A DNA stretch of 64,000 bases from Ancylostoma caninum (taxonomy: Eukaryota; Nematoda; Chromadorea; Rhabditida; Ancylostomatidae): contig JBAJFG010000107.1 of the NCBI GenBank assembly GCA_037903475.1, forward strand, positions 124,001 to 188,000. Reading direction: 5' to 3'. The translations under genes were made by a program, and so were the position numbers. The notes under the pieces are model-generated. The model was not told the DNA's origin, ran no database searches, and was given only the letters and a program-made list of their open reading frames with translations. Shown here piece after piece: positions 1 to 11,013 of the stretch (position 1 is the stretch's first letter; each line of letters opens with the position of its first letter).

Positions 1-1579
1 TCATTCATAGGCACCACGAGGTCGAAATGTAGTTCCCAGTTTCCATTCCTCGAGGAATGTTCTGTGGCAGCGGTTGAACGATCCATTAGCTAATTTCCAT
101 GGGTGTTTAAAATTTAAATTAGTTTACTATTGTTATGTGCGCATTTGAGGAAAAAAAAGTGACTTCTGTTTTATTTTTGAGTGAGATCGCTACGAACATT
201 AACATCCTTCCGCCACACATCTGGGAACTAGTATATAAGCTTACTTTGATATAGCCACAGCTATTTTTATTTCTTAGTTTGATACACGACGTTGTTCTTG
301 CTTTCTTCGCTCTGTTGTGGTCGGAACATTGTTGTGTCGTGCTGAATTTTCAACTCGATAAGAGTTTCTCACAGATAATGATTCCCTATCAACACTTCTG
401 ATAATCCTAATAATTTTATAGTCGCTCACAGATCCCTTATAAATAGTCCTCTAAATGTAGCTTCTAGAGCGCACGGGCTTTTTACCAGCTGTGAACTTGT
501 ACCCCCTTTTTTGCGAAACTTTGTTGCTTGGTTTTAGTTCATTCGGTGCTAGTTTTTTCATTCAGATCAATGGAAATGCTCAACCTTCTGTGCTGTCTTG
601 TTTATCTGGAACATTCTTGCTTTTGTTGTGAATTCTTGTTTTTTCTAGGCGATTCTCCGGTTGTCCTTTGTGTTCCGAGTGTTTCTGGCTTTCTTTTTGC
701 AATTCTTGAAGCATTAGTCTATGATATTGGATGTCAATAAACTATATATTACTCAGTCGACATGTGATCCAAAACACTTATTGTTTTTTTTTTTGCAGGG
801 ATTTTTAGAATGGAAACATTTGAATGAGGGATGTTGCCTGTTGAAGTAGTATATACATACCGAAGAAATTCAGCACATTTGAAAAGAATCATCTGAAATA
901 TTCGTTTCAGGATAGGTGTCTCGTATGGGTTGATAACAAATGGTATTTGTTGCCAAAAGTGTGATGGCTTACAAAAGACCTTTTACTCATTGATAAGTTA
1001 TCTATACCCTACCATCTCGATCTTACAAACAAAACAGAGTAATATAGTTGGTTTCATTACAAATTTATGTTTCCATGGTATGGTGGTCTCCTGGTACGTA
1101 CCTCTCAAAAGCTTGTGAATCTCTTGAAATTACCATCAGTTTTTAGAGTTAGTGAAGCAATTCGCCTTCGTCATTATGAAGCTTGTACTGGCAGTGCTTA
1201 ACATATGTAAGAATTCAGTTCACTGTACTTCGTTATGGGGGAAACTTTCTAAAGCACTGCACAGATGAACAGATTTTGTGGTCATATAGGGTGCGGCCGT
1301 TGTTGTCCCACAAATAATTTGTTTTTATGAAAAAGAAAACTGTAATCTAACCGTGATCAGCACGAAGTGAGAAAAATTCTGATTCACTGTCGAGATGGGT
1401 GTTGAGCGCTGTACTTGTTTAGGGCATTGCGGTTGAAACTATGATTGCGATGCATCATATACATATGTGGTAACTGCTCTGCGTATCTGACTGAGTATCA
1501 CAGCTGGATCATACGCGCTTTAAGAAAAGCATCGACACTTTAGTTGTACAGGATGACTAAAAAGTCTCAGCTCGGTGCG
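1..1579. other. Intergenic, AT-rich
   Basis: No reading frame here looks like a known family and no chain of phase-compatible exons was found. A long T-run followed by GCAG at 782-798 looks like a 3' splice site, and the frame after it stays open for only about 16 codons, so it is not called an exon. No tRNA-like B box or ordered repeat was noticed. Confidence 0.5.
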
Positions 1580-2121
1580 TAAAGGCAAGGTTAGGCTAAA
1601 GAATGCTTTGTCGGTTTTTAGCTTGAAACCTTGGATCTGCAACAGTGGTGGCCGCCACAAATAACAACGAAAGCCCGGAAATGATCCCTCAGGTTACAAT
1701 AGAGGACCGACGCTCAGTTCGCGCGTTTGCAGAGTAGGTGCAGCCAGTCGACAACCACTACACAGCAGGCCATGTAAAAGGTGTTGCAGTGGCAGATATA
1801 GTGTTGCACCTGGAGGTGCCGCATCACCCGTGTAGCTGTATAAGATGCGGTGACTTACGCAACAACATGGATGCCGCAGCACCATGTTGTTGCGTAAGTC
1901 ACCGCAGCAACACATATTTGTTGCTGTATGGAGGGTCATTGCATCACTTGTTGCTGTGTTTGAAAAAAGCAACGATAGCAACGCCGTACGGACCGCACCG
2001 CAACACTGTAGCTTTTTTCCTTGGAACTCGGGGTATGAGATAAGGACGCTTACGGGTGGGCTACCCTTTGAAGAGCACAAAGAAATGAACACGGAAAATT
2101 TCGACCGGACCTTGCCTTTAA
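1580..2121 (+). mobile_element. Copy 1 of the AAGGCAAGGTCCGG TIR repeat (full length)
   Basis: Starts TAAAGGCAAGG and ends in the inverse, CCGGACCTTGCCTTTA, so both termini are present; about 540 bp. The body carries the family marks: ACCTTGGATCTGCA near the left end, a region around GTCGACAACCACTACACAGC, the GTGTTGCAGTGGCAGAT block, then the CAACA/TGTTGCTGTATGG modules. No transposase is encoded, so it is a non-autonomous, MITE-like element. A perfect 24-bp inverted repeat lies inside at 1847-1870 and 1882-1905. Confidence 0.8.
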
Positions 2122-3344
2122 ATGATGGGAAAACGTCAAACATTAGAAATAATGTCCGAGTTAGGAGGTGAATCAACAGAAATTTGTCAGTAGGAAAGTA
2201 TGGTTTAGTACATACACTCAGAGACCCTTTTCTGTTGATCAGTTGTAGTAGATCAAATACTAGCGAGGTCATTGAAGTCATCTTAGCCCTGTAATCTGTT
2301 TCGCCAGCGATGATAGTTGAGTATTTGTGCACAGTGTCTCTTTTTCTCTGCACCCTCTTCAATTTTTGTACACTTTCCGTGCTCTTCTTCTCTGCGGCGT
2401 TTCCCCAACTATCTTCATCCGTGGGACAGACTATATACGGCGAATATTCCCGCAAAGCGGATATCAGATGCTTGCATGAAATGCGGCTCAGAAGCTGGTT
2501 GCGCGTCAACCTTACCCACTTTCTATTCATCCCTCTCACAACCTACATTTACCATCATTGGCCAAGTATTCCGAAAATACTGGAAGCCAATATTCTGTTG
2601 ACTTCCACTACTTGAATGTCTTCTGAAGCGAAAGGTTTTGAATGAGTCTAAGGACAAAAATTTGGAAAAGGTACCAATGTCATTAGGCAGATCAGCAGAG
2701 AAACACTTTCGCCTTTGCTATAACAACAAGAAAAAGTGGTTACGAGATCTTAGTGCATTTTATTAACAGAACCTCTCATGAATCAGCCTCCCAATTCAGT
2801 CATTTTTGCTTTTTATATGGAAATTTAGCAGCTGTTGATCGCCGGCAAAAGATTTTTGGGTCACTCTTTAGAGTGCGTCGTTTGCTTGCACTGTTATGAG
2901 ATTTGCCACGTGTACAAATCCTGAGCTTCCGTGAAAACATACTATGCCATCGAGGCCCGCTCGCTGTAGTTCCTAACAGTAAACGATAGTTCTAAGTGAA
3001 CTAATTTGCAAAGTGAAATTGTGACTTACACGTGGTGAACGTCAACAGGACATCCACCAAACTAAGAACCTCAAAAATGGTGACACCCACTTCTGAAAAT
3101 ACCCATTTTAGGGTTCTTCATCCTCTGCTTCAAAAAGAAGAAGAATGTGGGTTGATTTCTTCTCTTGATTTTTTGTATTTTACTACGCGCAGTTTAGTCT
3201 CGAATCCATAATTTTTACAAAAACTGCCTTGTTGTCAAAAAGCTTTGGAGAGTATACTGCGTTAAACAGACGACACAAAAACGTGGATTCTCTAACATGA
3301 CTAGTATTCTGTAAAAAATAAGGCATGTTATTCATTGTTTTAAG
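2122..3344. other. Intergenic, nothing recognised
   Basis: The open frames at 2310-2615 show no family pattern and lack a convincing exon context. An acceptor-like TTTTAG at about 3110 precedes a short Ser-rich open frame in line with the gene downstream, but there is no usable donor, so it is not called. The promoter and any first exon of the Lys-rich gene should lie here. Confidence 0.4.
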
Positions 3345-6300
3345 AGAAACGTTGGAGGATCGAGCATTCGTGTCATTCCTAAATCAAGGTCGGTAGAAAT
3401 GGAGCCGACCCAACGTCGCAACACATACACACCTGTGATGGAAAAGACACAGAAACATACCATACAAGAAAGTGAAGAGAAAAAGAAGTTAACATTTGCG
3501 ACCGCCGAGCAATTAGAAACGAATGTAAGAATAGTATTAACTTTATATTTTGTTATGAACGAAATAATCTCCAGTGCCAAAGACAACAGTAATAATTTTA
3601 AACTTCACTGAGTTGACGGGTCGTCCAATTAAACTTCGTGGCAGAACCGGCAGAACCGTAAATGTTGGTGTTTCAGGATGAGAAGAAGAAGGGAACACCA
3701 GAGGGAATTAAATTATCGAAGGTACATAACTGATTAATTAATTGATTTTATTACAAAAACACTAGCAACAATGGCAACTATAGAGAAGACGAGGTTTTTA
3801 TTGCATATTATTATTCTGCCTTAATGAATCTACGACAATATGAGAGCAATACGCCACCGAATCATGACACAGTTCTATTTTAGGACTCGAAGAAATTTAA
3901 GCTGAGGACTGCAGAACTGCCGACTTCGAAGGTAACCACTATTTCGAAAGAAACCCACTAGAAGATTTTGATTTATAATGAGCTCCTGCATCCTGCTAAG
4001 TTTCATGATAAGGTGAAAGTATCCTTTTTTAGAGATAAAATGGGGCAGTGTTAGGACAGCTCAAGGCATGGATTCAAAGGCAAGAAAAGAACTGACTAAA
4101 GCTTTTGTTCAAATATTGGGCTCATATTTTTTGGTGCCAATCTTAAACATGCTGTTGGAATATGTGTGCTAAAAGACGTTCCGGAGCAAGCAGTTCCTTT
4201 TCTATACCTGGGTAGCAGGGCTGGAAATGATGCACTGCTGTGATATTAGTGCAGTGCATCATCAGCGGAATCACGCCATCAAAATGTAGACTTTCGGAAA
4301 TAAAATAGTTACTAGGCAAATTGATTCGTGATATTGATTTCTTGTAGCTCTTTGCTCTTCAGTTCTCTTAGTTCCACTGTCTTTAGTGTCATCAGCTCTT
4401 CTCTCAGCTTAGCAAGTTCGTTGGTAGCACTATGCATCAGAAAAGTGATAGCCCTCTTGCGCATAGGGCAGGGAATAGATGAAGAAATGTAGACAATTGC
4501 TTCGCCATGAATAAGCAGAATATCTTTGTTCTAACTATCATCAAATTTCGATTTTGTTTTGCAGGAAACAAAAGAACCTATGAGAACTGCAGAGGCGAAG
4601 AAGGATTCGAAAGTGAGAATCTCTTGTCACTATACAGTACAAACAGTATGTGCAAAATTGTGCAAAAACTATGATAATATAATACGTAACCAAGTTAGCT
4701 AGTACTAACATTTACACTATTTTGTTTCCTTCGGCTTCCCAGTCACAGAAAGATCATCTTGATTATGTGCAAATTCTTCAGAATCCACGAACTGTTCTCA
4801 ATGGTTCTTGCTCTCAAAGGCAAGATCCGACCAAAACAAAATTAGTCGGCTCCTTGCTTGAAACCTTGGATCTACAATGAAGTGACCATGAATAACATTG
4901 AAAGTCCGAAAAATACTCGCTCATTTACTCTCAAAGGCAAGGTCCGGTCAAAACTTTCATCAACAGTTTCTGGGCTCTTCGTGATGTATTCCACCCGTAC
5001 ATCATGTATATCGAATTTGAGAGCAGTTCTCGAGGTCAAGCCAGTTTCAAGGAAAAATGTTCCTGAGTTACGATACCTGCAGTACCGGTGTGGATAGAGT
5101 TGCCACCGCCACACTGTCCTGAAACAGCAACACGTGACTACAGCAATGAGGAGGTGTTGCTGTAAGAGTTGCTGTAGTGAAATACGCAACAACATGAGTG
5201 ATGCGGCATCCACTAGTACAGCGACAACAGTGCTGCGGCACTTCCAGGTGCAACACCGCATCCGTCATTGCAACACCTCTTCGAGACATGGCGTTTAATG
5301 GTCGTCCACTGGTTGCTACCGGAATTTCAAGTTACTTACTGTCACTACCATCGTAGATCTAATGTTTCAAGAAAGAAACGGACAAAGTATGTTCTACCTG
5401 GACCTTGCCTTGAAGAGCTGACATTCTGGTTGCATAGCTTGCGCCATTAGCGGACCCAATACACAGCGAGCGACCTATGAGGTGGATATGGAGTTGCATT
5501 GGAAGGTGCCGCACCACGCGTGTCGCTGGTGGATGTTGCAGCACCTATGACGTTGCGTAGGTCATTACAGCAACATCTTCTTGTCACTGTGTGGAGGATC
5601 GTTACGCCATGTGTTGCTGTATTAAAAGAGTAACGGTGGCAGCACCATCCGAACCTTGACAACACCATTCAGACCTAAGTTCCAAGTATCATATGTATAT
5701 CTTACCTGAATCATTTTGTCTCCAAACTCGCGATTGACGTGAGAAGTACTCTCAAGCTTGAGATTTGTGAAGTGTGGGTGGGATATTATAAAGACCTCAT
5801 ACACGTAATGTCAAAAATATTGACCGGCCTTTGCCTCTGAAAAACGAAAACCAGCCAGGATTTGTGAGATAGTTTTTATCTTCTTCGAATTGGAACCAAT
5901 CCCATAACATGGCATAACATGACTTGGGGAGCGGTTCTTATTGTTAATCCCATGTTGGAGGGAAAAAGTTTGGAGGCTACAGTATAGTCTGTTCCACGGG
6001 GGAAGACAGTTGGGGAAACGCCGCAGAGAAGAAGAGGGCGAGAAAGGGCGCGGAGATTGGAGAGTGTGCAGAGAAAAACAGACACTGTGCACGAATACTC
6101 AACTATCATCGCTGGTGATGTTATCACCGGAACTCTCCTCTAACACAGCAACACGTGGCATAGTGATCCTTCATACACAGATCCTTCATACAAAGAGGTG
6201 TTGCTGTAGTGATCTATGCAGCAATGTGGAACAACGTGGGTGCTGCGGCATCCACTAATACAGCGACACAGGTGGTGCAGCATCTCGCACCATCACTGCC

Positions 6301-9300
6301 GTTGCAACATCTTTCACGTGCCTCGCTGCGTGGTGCATCCAGATGTTGTACACACTCCCCAAACATGCAATGCAAACAATACGTCGGCCCTTCATTGTAA
6401 ATCGACGACTCTTTTACGGAATTCTAATTTAATTTACGTTCACTGCCATCGTTATTAATACTTTTCAAGCTAAAAACAGTCAAGATGTACCCCCTGCCTT
6501 TAGATGCACTGTTTCATATCAGAATCGACTTGAGACTTTTACGTTGAAAAAGCGCTAGACAACGCTGATTACAATGGTAAGCATGCTTCCTCAAAAAGTG
6601 CCGAAAACTCAGTTTTTGAGAGCCTTCCCTTGTAAAGAATTCTGTATACAAGATCATAGATTATTTCTACTCGTGAATATTCTAAAGACTGGAAAGAACG
6701 CATGAAAGCCATAGTAGCATTTTGAAAGCTCATGCCGTGTTATCGTTTGTTCTTGCGGGCGTTTGACACTTATTCTATGCACGTCTATTTAAAACCAGAA
6801 CTGGTGCGGAATTAAGAATCTCTATCACATGATTTTTGCACACTCAAATGAATAATCTTTCAGGACAAAATCAAGCAAGGCCTAAAGAACACGCAGAAAA
6901 CTGTGAGTGTCTTCAATGAAATTAATGGTGTTTTAGAAGGTTCCTTGGTAAAAAGGCTGTAAAATCCGTAAAAGAATCAAAAGGGCTGTAAAATCCATAA
7001 AAGAATGTCCTAAGAAATATGTAGGTCCTCCCGGGAATTCGTCATTACAGTAAGGAGGACCTACCATTGTGTAACGTGAAAGTAAGAACTTACCGTATGT
7101 TGTCATATTTCGTACTTGATATGTATTATATGATATATGATACGTTCAAATTTGATGGACGAAATGAGAAGGATGTCACCTTGAAAAAGAGACTAAATTC
7201 ACAAATTCAAGCGATGTTCTTCTGCTATATTCGATTAAAATAGATCCAAATGTTAACGTAGCCCTCAGAAGCGTACCATTATGCCAGTACTTTTGCTGTT
7301 CTGGTACTGCCACGTAGCCACTATGGTACCCATTTTTATTATGATAACCTTTTTTTTCAGGGATCAAAGTCAAATGAGAATGTGCATACGGCAGAAAAAC
7401 TGAGTGTGAGTGAATCCTCTTAAAACTCCCACGTCTTTTCTACCAATGTTTTTATAATTACTTATTCCTTGGAAAAAAATGCGGATATCGAGGTCGTTTT
7501 TATTCTGCAAACCACTAATTCCCTGCCATCTCATACTTAGCACATTATTCACTCATGAACTGTCACTTCCGAATTTCACTGGATATCACTGTTACGTACA
7601 AGGGCAATGACGTTTTGCCAAGTTTTCAGAATGAGAAAAAGGTTCCGCCAGAAAAGCCCACTCAAAAAAGAGGAAGCAAAGGCAAGCGTGTTACGAAAGA
7701 AAATATCAAAGACAAGCCTACGGCGCAAGAAAATATCAAGGACAAGCCAGTTCCGCATCAAGATAAAAAAGAGAAGCCTGGTTCGAAAGAAAATAACAAA
7801 GACGAGCCTGTACCCAAAGCATCTGGTTTGAAAGAAAACAAAGACGAACCCTTACCCAAAGCAAAGATCGAAGCCAAGCCCGCTTCAGAAGAAAAGATCG
7901 GAGGCAAACCTGTACCAGTAAGTTTTTTTCTCTGAGAAGTTTTAGTTGAGCCACTTTGAGGTGTCCTCCCGCTCTGTACAATGAAGTTTTCAGGATAAGA
8001 AAGAGGACAACAAGAAAAATGCTAAAGATGTAAGCTGTATTCTTCTCTTCACATTTTATTCTGTAGTGATGCGGATTCTTTGAACATTTGTCCCGCAGCG
8101 GTAAATCCGCTCTTTATGACAGTTCTCATGGAAATTTCTATGCCTGATCTGGATCCCATGTCCCCTAGGTTAGCAGGTAGGAAATTAACATTCGAGCACA
8201 CTTCATCGCAGTGTCGACATTCGACGTGAATGAAAGCGAGCCGCGGTAGCAGAGTCTTCAGTAAGTGCAATGGATGAGAAGTACTACCAACTGGAGCTAT
8301 CAAGGAAGAAGAAGAAGTAGCACGATATCCAGACATTTCAGGCTTAAAGTGGCATTCAATGCTAGACCGTGAGGATTCCCATGGATTCCGATGCTTTTCG
8401 TTCCGTGCTGAGGATCCGAGGAATTTGACACGATTTACAAAAATTAGTGCTAATAACAATTTTTTTCAAAATATTTATTTGGCGTGGAAAGATTACGTGG
8501 TGATGTGAAGAAGGATTTGAAAACATAACCTCCGGTAGTCTTAAGCACTTCATAACTGCTATTCACTTCAATTCTTTTTTACAGGACAAACAGATTGAAT
8601 GCAAAACCCCTGAGCAGAAGAGTATTGAGGTTTGTATGACGCATTTGTACTTTACAAAACTTAAAATTTCGCAGCATGTCACAATGGTAAGTAGGCTTGC
8701 ATGCCACGCATTTTTGGCAAGTGGAAAACGTGATTAGGTTAGCTGCTTCTATAAAATTTCCGAAAACTTCAAAATTATTTTATTTATTCGCACTGGAAGT
8801 GTGCTTAAGTGAAGGGTCAAGGTGAAATAACACGAATAACGCAAATTTCCTACTATAGGCAATGAAGTTTGTTGTTAGGTAAGAAGGTGTTGTAACCTAG
8901 TCCATACCATTGTTAAGGAATTCAAGACCGCAGATGAGGGCGAATCTCCGAAGAAGAAAAAATCTCCGGTGATTATTGACACTCTGTGCTCTTTAAAAGT
9001 TGAGGAATGTTTCAGATGAAAAACTAAACTAAATTTTTTGCCTTCCAGCCATCCTCTAGGGAACCAAGTTTAAAGGAACCGGAGCGAAAACATTCAGAGT
9101 ACCTAATCTATCGTGCGGAAATAATTGGCAAAGATAAGCAAAAAACAGAAGTCAAAGACAAGCCAAAAATGATGGGTGAGCTCATGCTACCTTAGTTGAA
9201 TCAACGCCTTAGATTTCGATATCACATGGGATAAAACTTTTTCAGGGAAGTCAAAAGCCACGCGTAGTCCCAATCCGAAAGGAATAGTTGATTCAGTCGA

Positions 9301-9310
9301 ATGCGGCTGA
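3345..9310 (+). CDS. Lys/Glu/Pro-rich disordered protein built from phase-0 micro-exons
   Basis: Exons read from splice signals: 3345 (or ATG 3399)-3524, 3677-3721, 3884-3931, 4565-4612, 6864-6902, 7361-7405, 7630-7917, 7994-8029, 8585-8629, 8918-8968, 9049-9175 and 9246-9310, with TGA at 9308. Every junction except the last is phase 0. About 320 residues from the ATG. The product is almost all K, E, D, P, S and T. The 96-residue exon at 7630 has repeats such as ENIKDKP, KENNKDEP and KIEAKPASEE; small exons share themes (RTAELPTSK, RTAEAKKDSK, HTAEKLS, KTADEGESPKKKK). There is no signal peptide or membrane segment in the part seen. Only the C-terminal exon (SEYLIYRAEIIGKDK) is less repetitive. 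I do not recognise the family. The acceptors at 3345 and 8918 end in AAG, and the 5' start is unresolved; ATG 3399 is the first in frame. The 2.25-kb intron 4613-6863 holds nested repeat copies. Confidence 0.75.
4815..4931 (+). mobile_element. TIR repeat copy 2, left arm (split by copy 3)
   Basis: Begins CAAAGGCAAGATCCGACC and runs through the family's left arm (CTTGCTTGAAACCTTGGATC, then a GTCCGAAAAATACT block). It then breaks off at a second terminus on the opposite strand. Its continuation resumes at 5414. It lies in an intron of the Lys-rich gene. Confidence 0.75.
4932..5413 (-). mobile_element. TIR repeat copy 3, inserted in copy 2
   Basis: Starts CAAAGGCAAGGTCCGGTCAA and ends GACCTTGCCTT, so both inverted ends are present; about 480 bp. 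The core reads in reverse of the flanking copy (GTGTTGCTGTAAGAG, GCAACAACATGAG). No clear target-site duplication was found. The position inside copy 2 matches the nested arrangement at 11.7-12.7 kb. Confidence 0.75.
5414..5841 (+). mobile_element. TIR repeat copy 2, right arm
   Basis: Picks up at GACATTCTGGTTGCATAG, the stretch that follows the left arm in unbroken copies, runs through the module core (TTGTCACTGTGTGGAGGATC) and ends at a decayed terminus, ATTGACCGGCCTTTGCC. Together with 4815-4931 it makes one element split by copy 3. Confidence 0.7.
6118..6504 (-). mobile_element. TIR repeat copy 4 (5' truncated)
   Basis: Reverse-strand core with AACACAGCAACACGTGGCA, then GTTGCTGTAGTGATCTATGC, and ends near the decayed terminus CCCCCTGCCTTTAG. 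The left terminus is not recognisable. It lies in the same intron as copies 2 and 3. Confidence 0.65.
6955..7012 (+). repeat. 29-bp tandem duplication
   Basis: The block GGCTGTAAAATCCGTAAAAG at 6955 recurs at 6984 with one difference (CATAAAAG), giving a period of 29 bp. It is intronic in the Lys-rich gene, just downstream of the exon ending at 6902. Confidence 0.7.
7021..7064. repeat. 11-bp perfect inverted repeat (hairpin), intronic
   Basis: GTAGGTCCTCC at 7021-7031 pairs exactly with GGAGGACCTAC at 7054-7064 across a 22-nt loop. It sits in the intron between the exons ending at 6902 and starting at 7361. It may be a small decayed element or a structured intron segment. Confidence 0.6.
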
Positions 9311-10204
<894 letters not shown>

Positions 10205-10590
10205 TCGCTTCTTTGCTAGAAACATCTATAATATTATGACGGTAACTGTAAATAACCATGAGGGTCCGAAAAAGATCCACTAGGTTAGGATACAAGGCTG
10301 TGGCGACATTCTGTTTGAATGGTTACATAGTATGTGCAACAAGTGAACACACTACAAGCGAGCCAGGGAAATGATATCAGCAACGGCAACAGTGGTGTTG
10401 CCACAGGAAGGTGCCGCACCACTTGTGTCGCTGTATTAGTATGCCGCAGCACCCGTGTTGCTGCGTCACTCACTACGGCAACACTTCCTCGTCGCTGCAT
10501 GGCGGATCGTTACGTCACGTGCTGCGGTGGCAACACAATGCCGACCGTAGCTTCGGGTACCGCGGCCCAAAGGATTTTCTTTTGAATCTC
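10205..10590 (+). mobile_element. TIR repeat copy 5 (ends decayed)
   Basis: Carries the uninterrupted order of left-arm and middle blocks: GGTCCGAAAAAGATCC, then GCGACATTCTG, then the CAACA/GTCGCTGCATGG modules. This copy is the reference for how unbroken elements join these blocks. Neither terminus is clearly preserved. Confidence 0.65.
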
Positions 10591-11013
10591 CAGAGTGTTA
10601 TTGACAACCGCTCTGAAGCTTTTTTTGCGCTCGAAAATTCGAGGTGAATGATATATGTACAAATGGACTATTTACATCGTGGAGAGCAATGCAGACTATA
10701 CGCAGCTGACAATGAAACTGGGTTCTCTACAATATTTAGCTCTCAGGTCATGGTCATCGCAAGACAACACAACAGAGTGCATTTACCAACACAAAATACT
10801 ATAATTTCGTAATTATATGTACAAATGCCGCATAACAACACAAAACTCGAGAGATCCCATCATTGAATCAAAGCGATGTCTTCGGAGGAATGAGATAGCA
10901 CTGAAAGAAAGACCGAAATGGTGTATTATTCTGGAGCTATATCATGAAGTTTTTTCTATTCTTTGCTCATTAAAATAATCGTACTTAATGGACCACCTAC
11001 CTACTGGAATACT
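10591..11013. other. 3' flank of the GT92 gene, nothing recognised
   Basis: Non-coding by inspection. On the minus strand it should contain the 3' UTR of the GT92 gene, but no canonical AATAAA was noticed close to the stop. Confidence 0.4.

Noticed and set aside
1694..2539. 281-residue minus-strand frame
   Set aside because: It runs through repeat copy 1 and its flank, and frames of the same kind recur in every copy of the repeat; nothing resembles a protein family.
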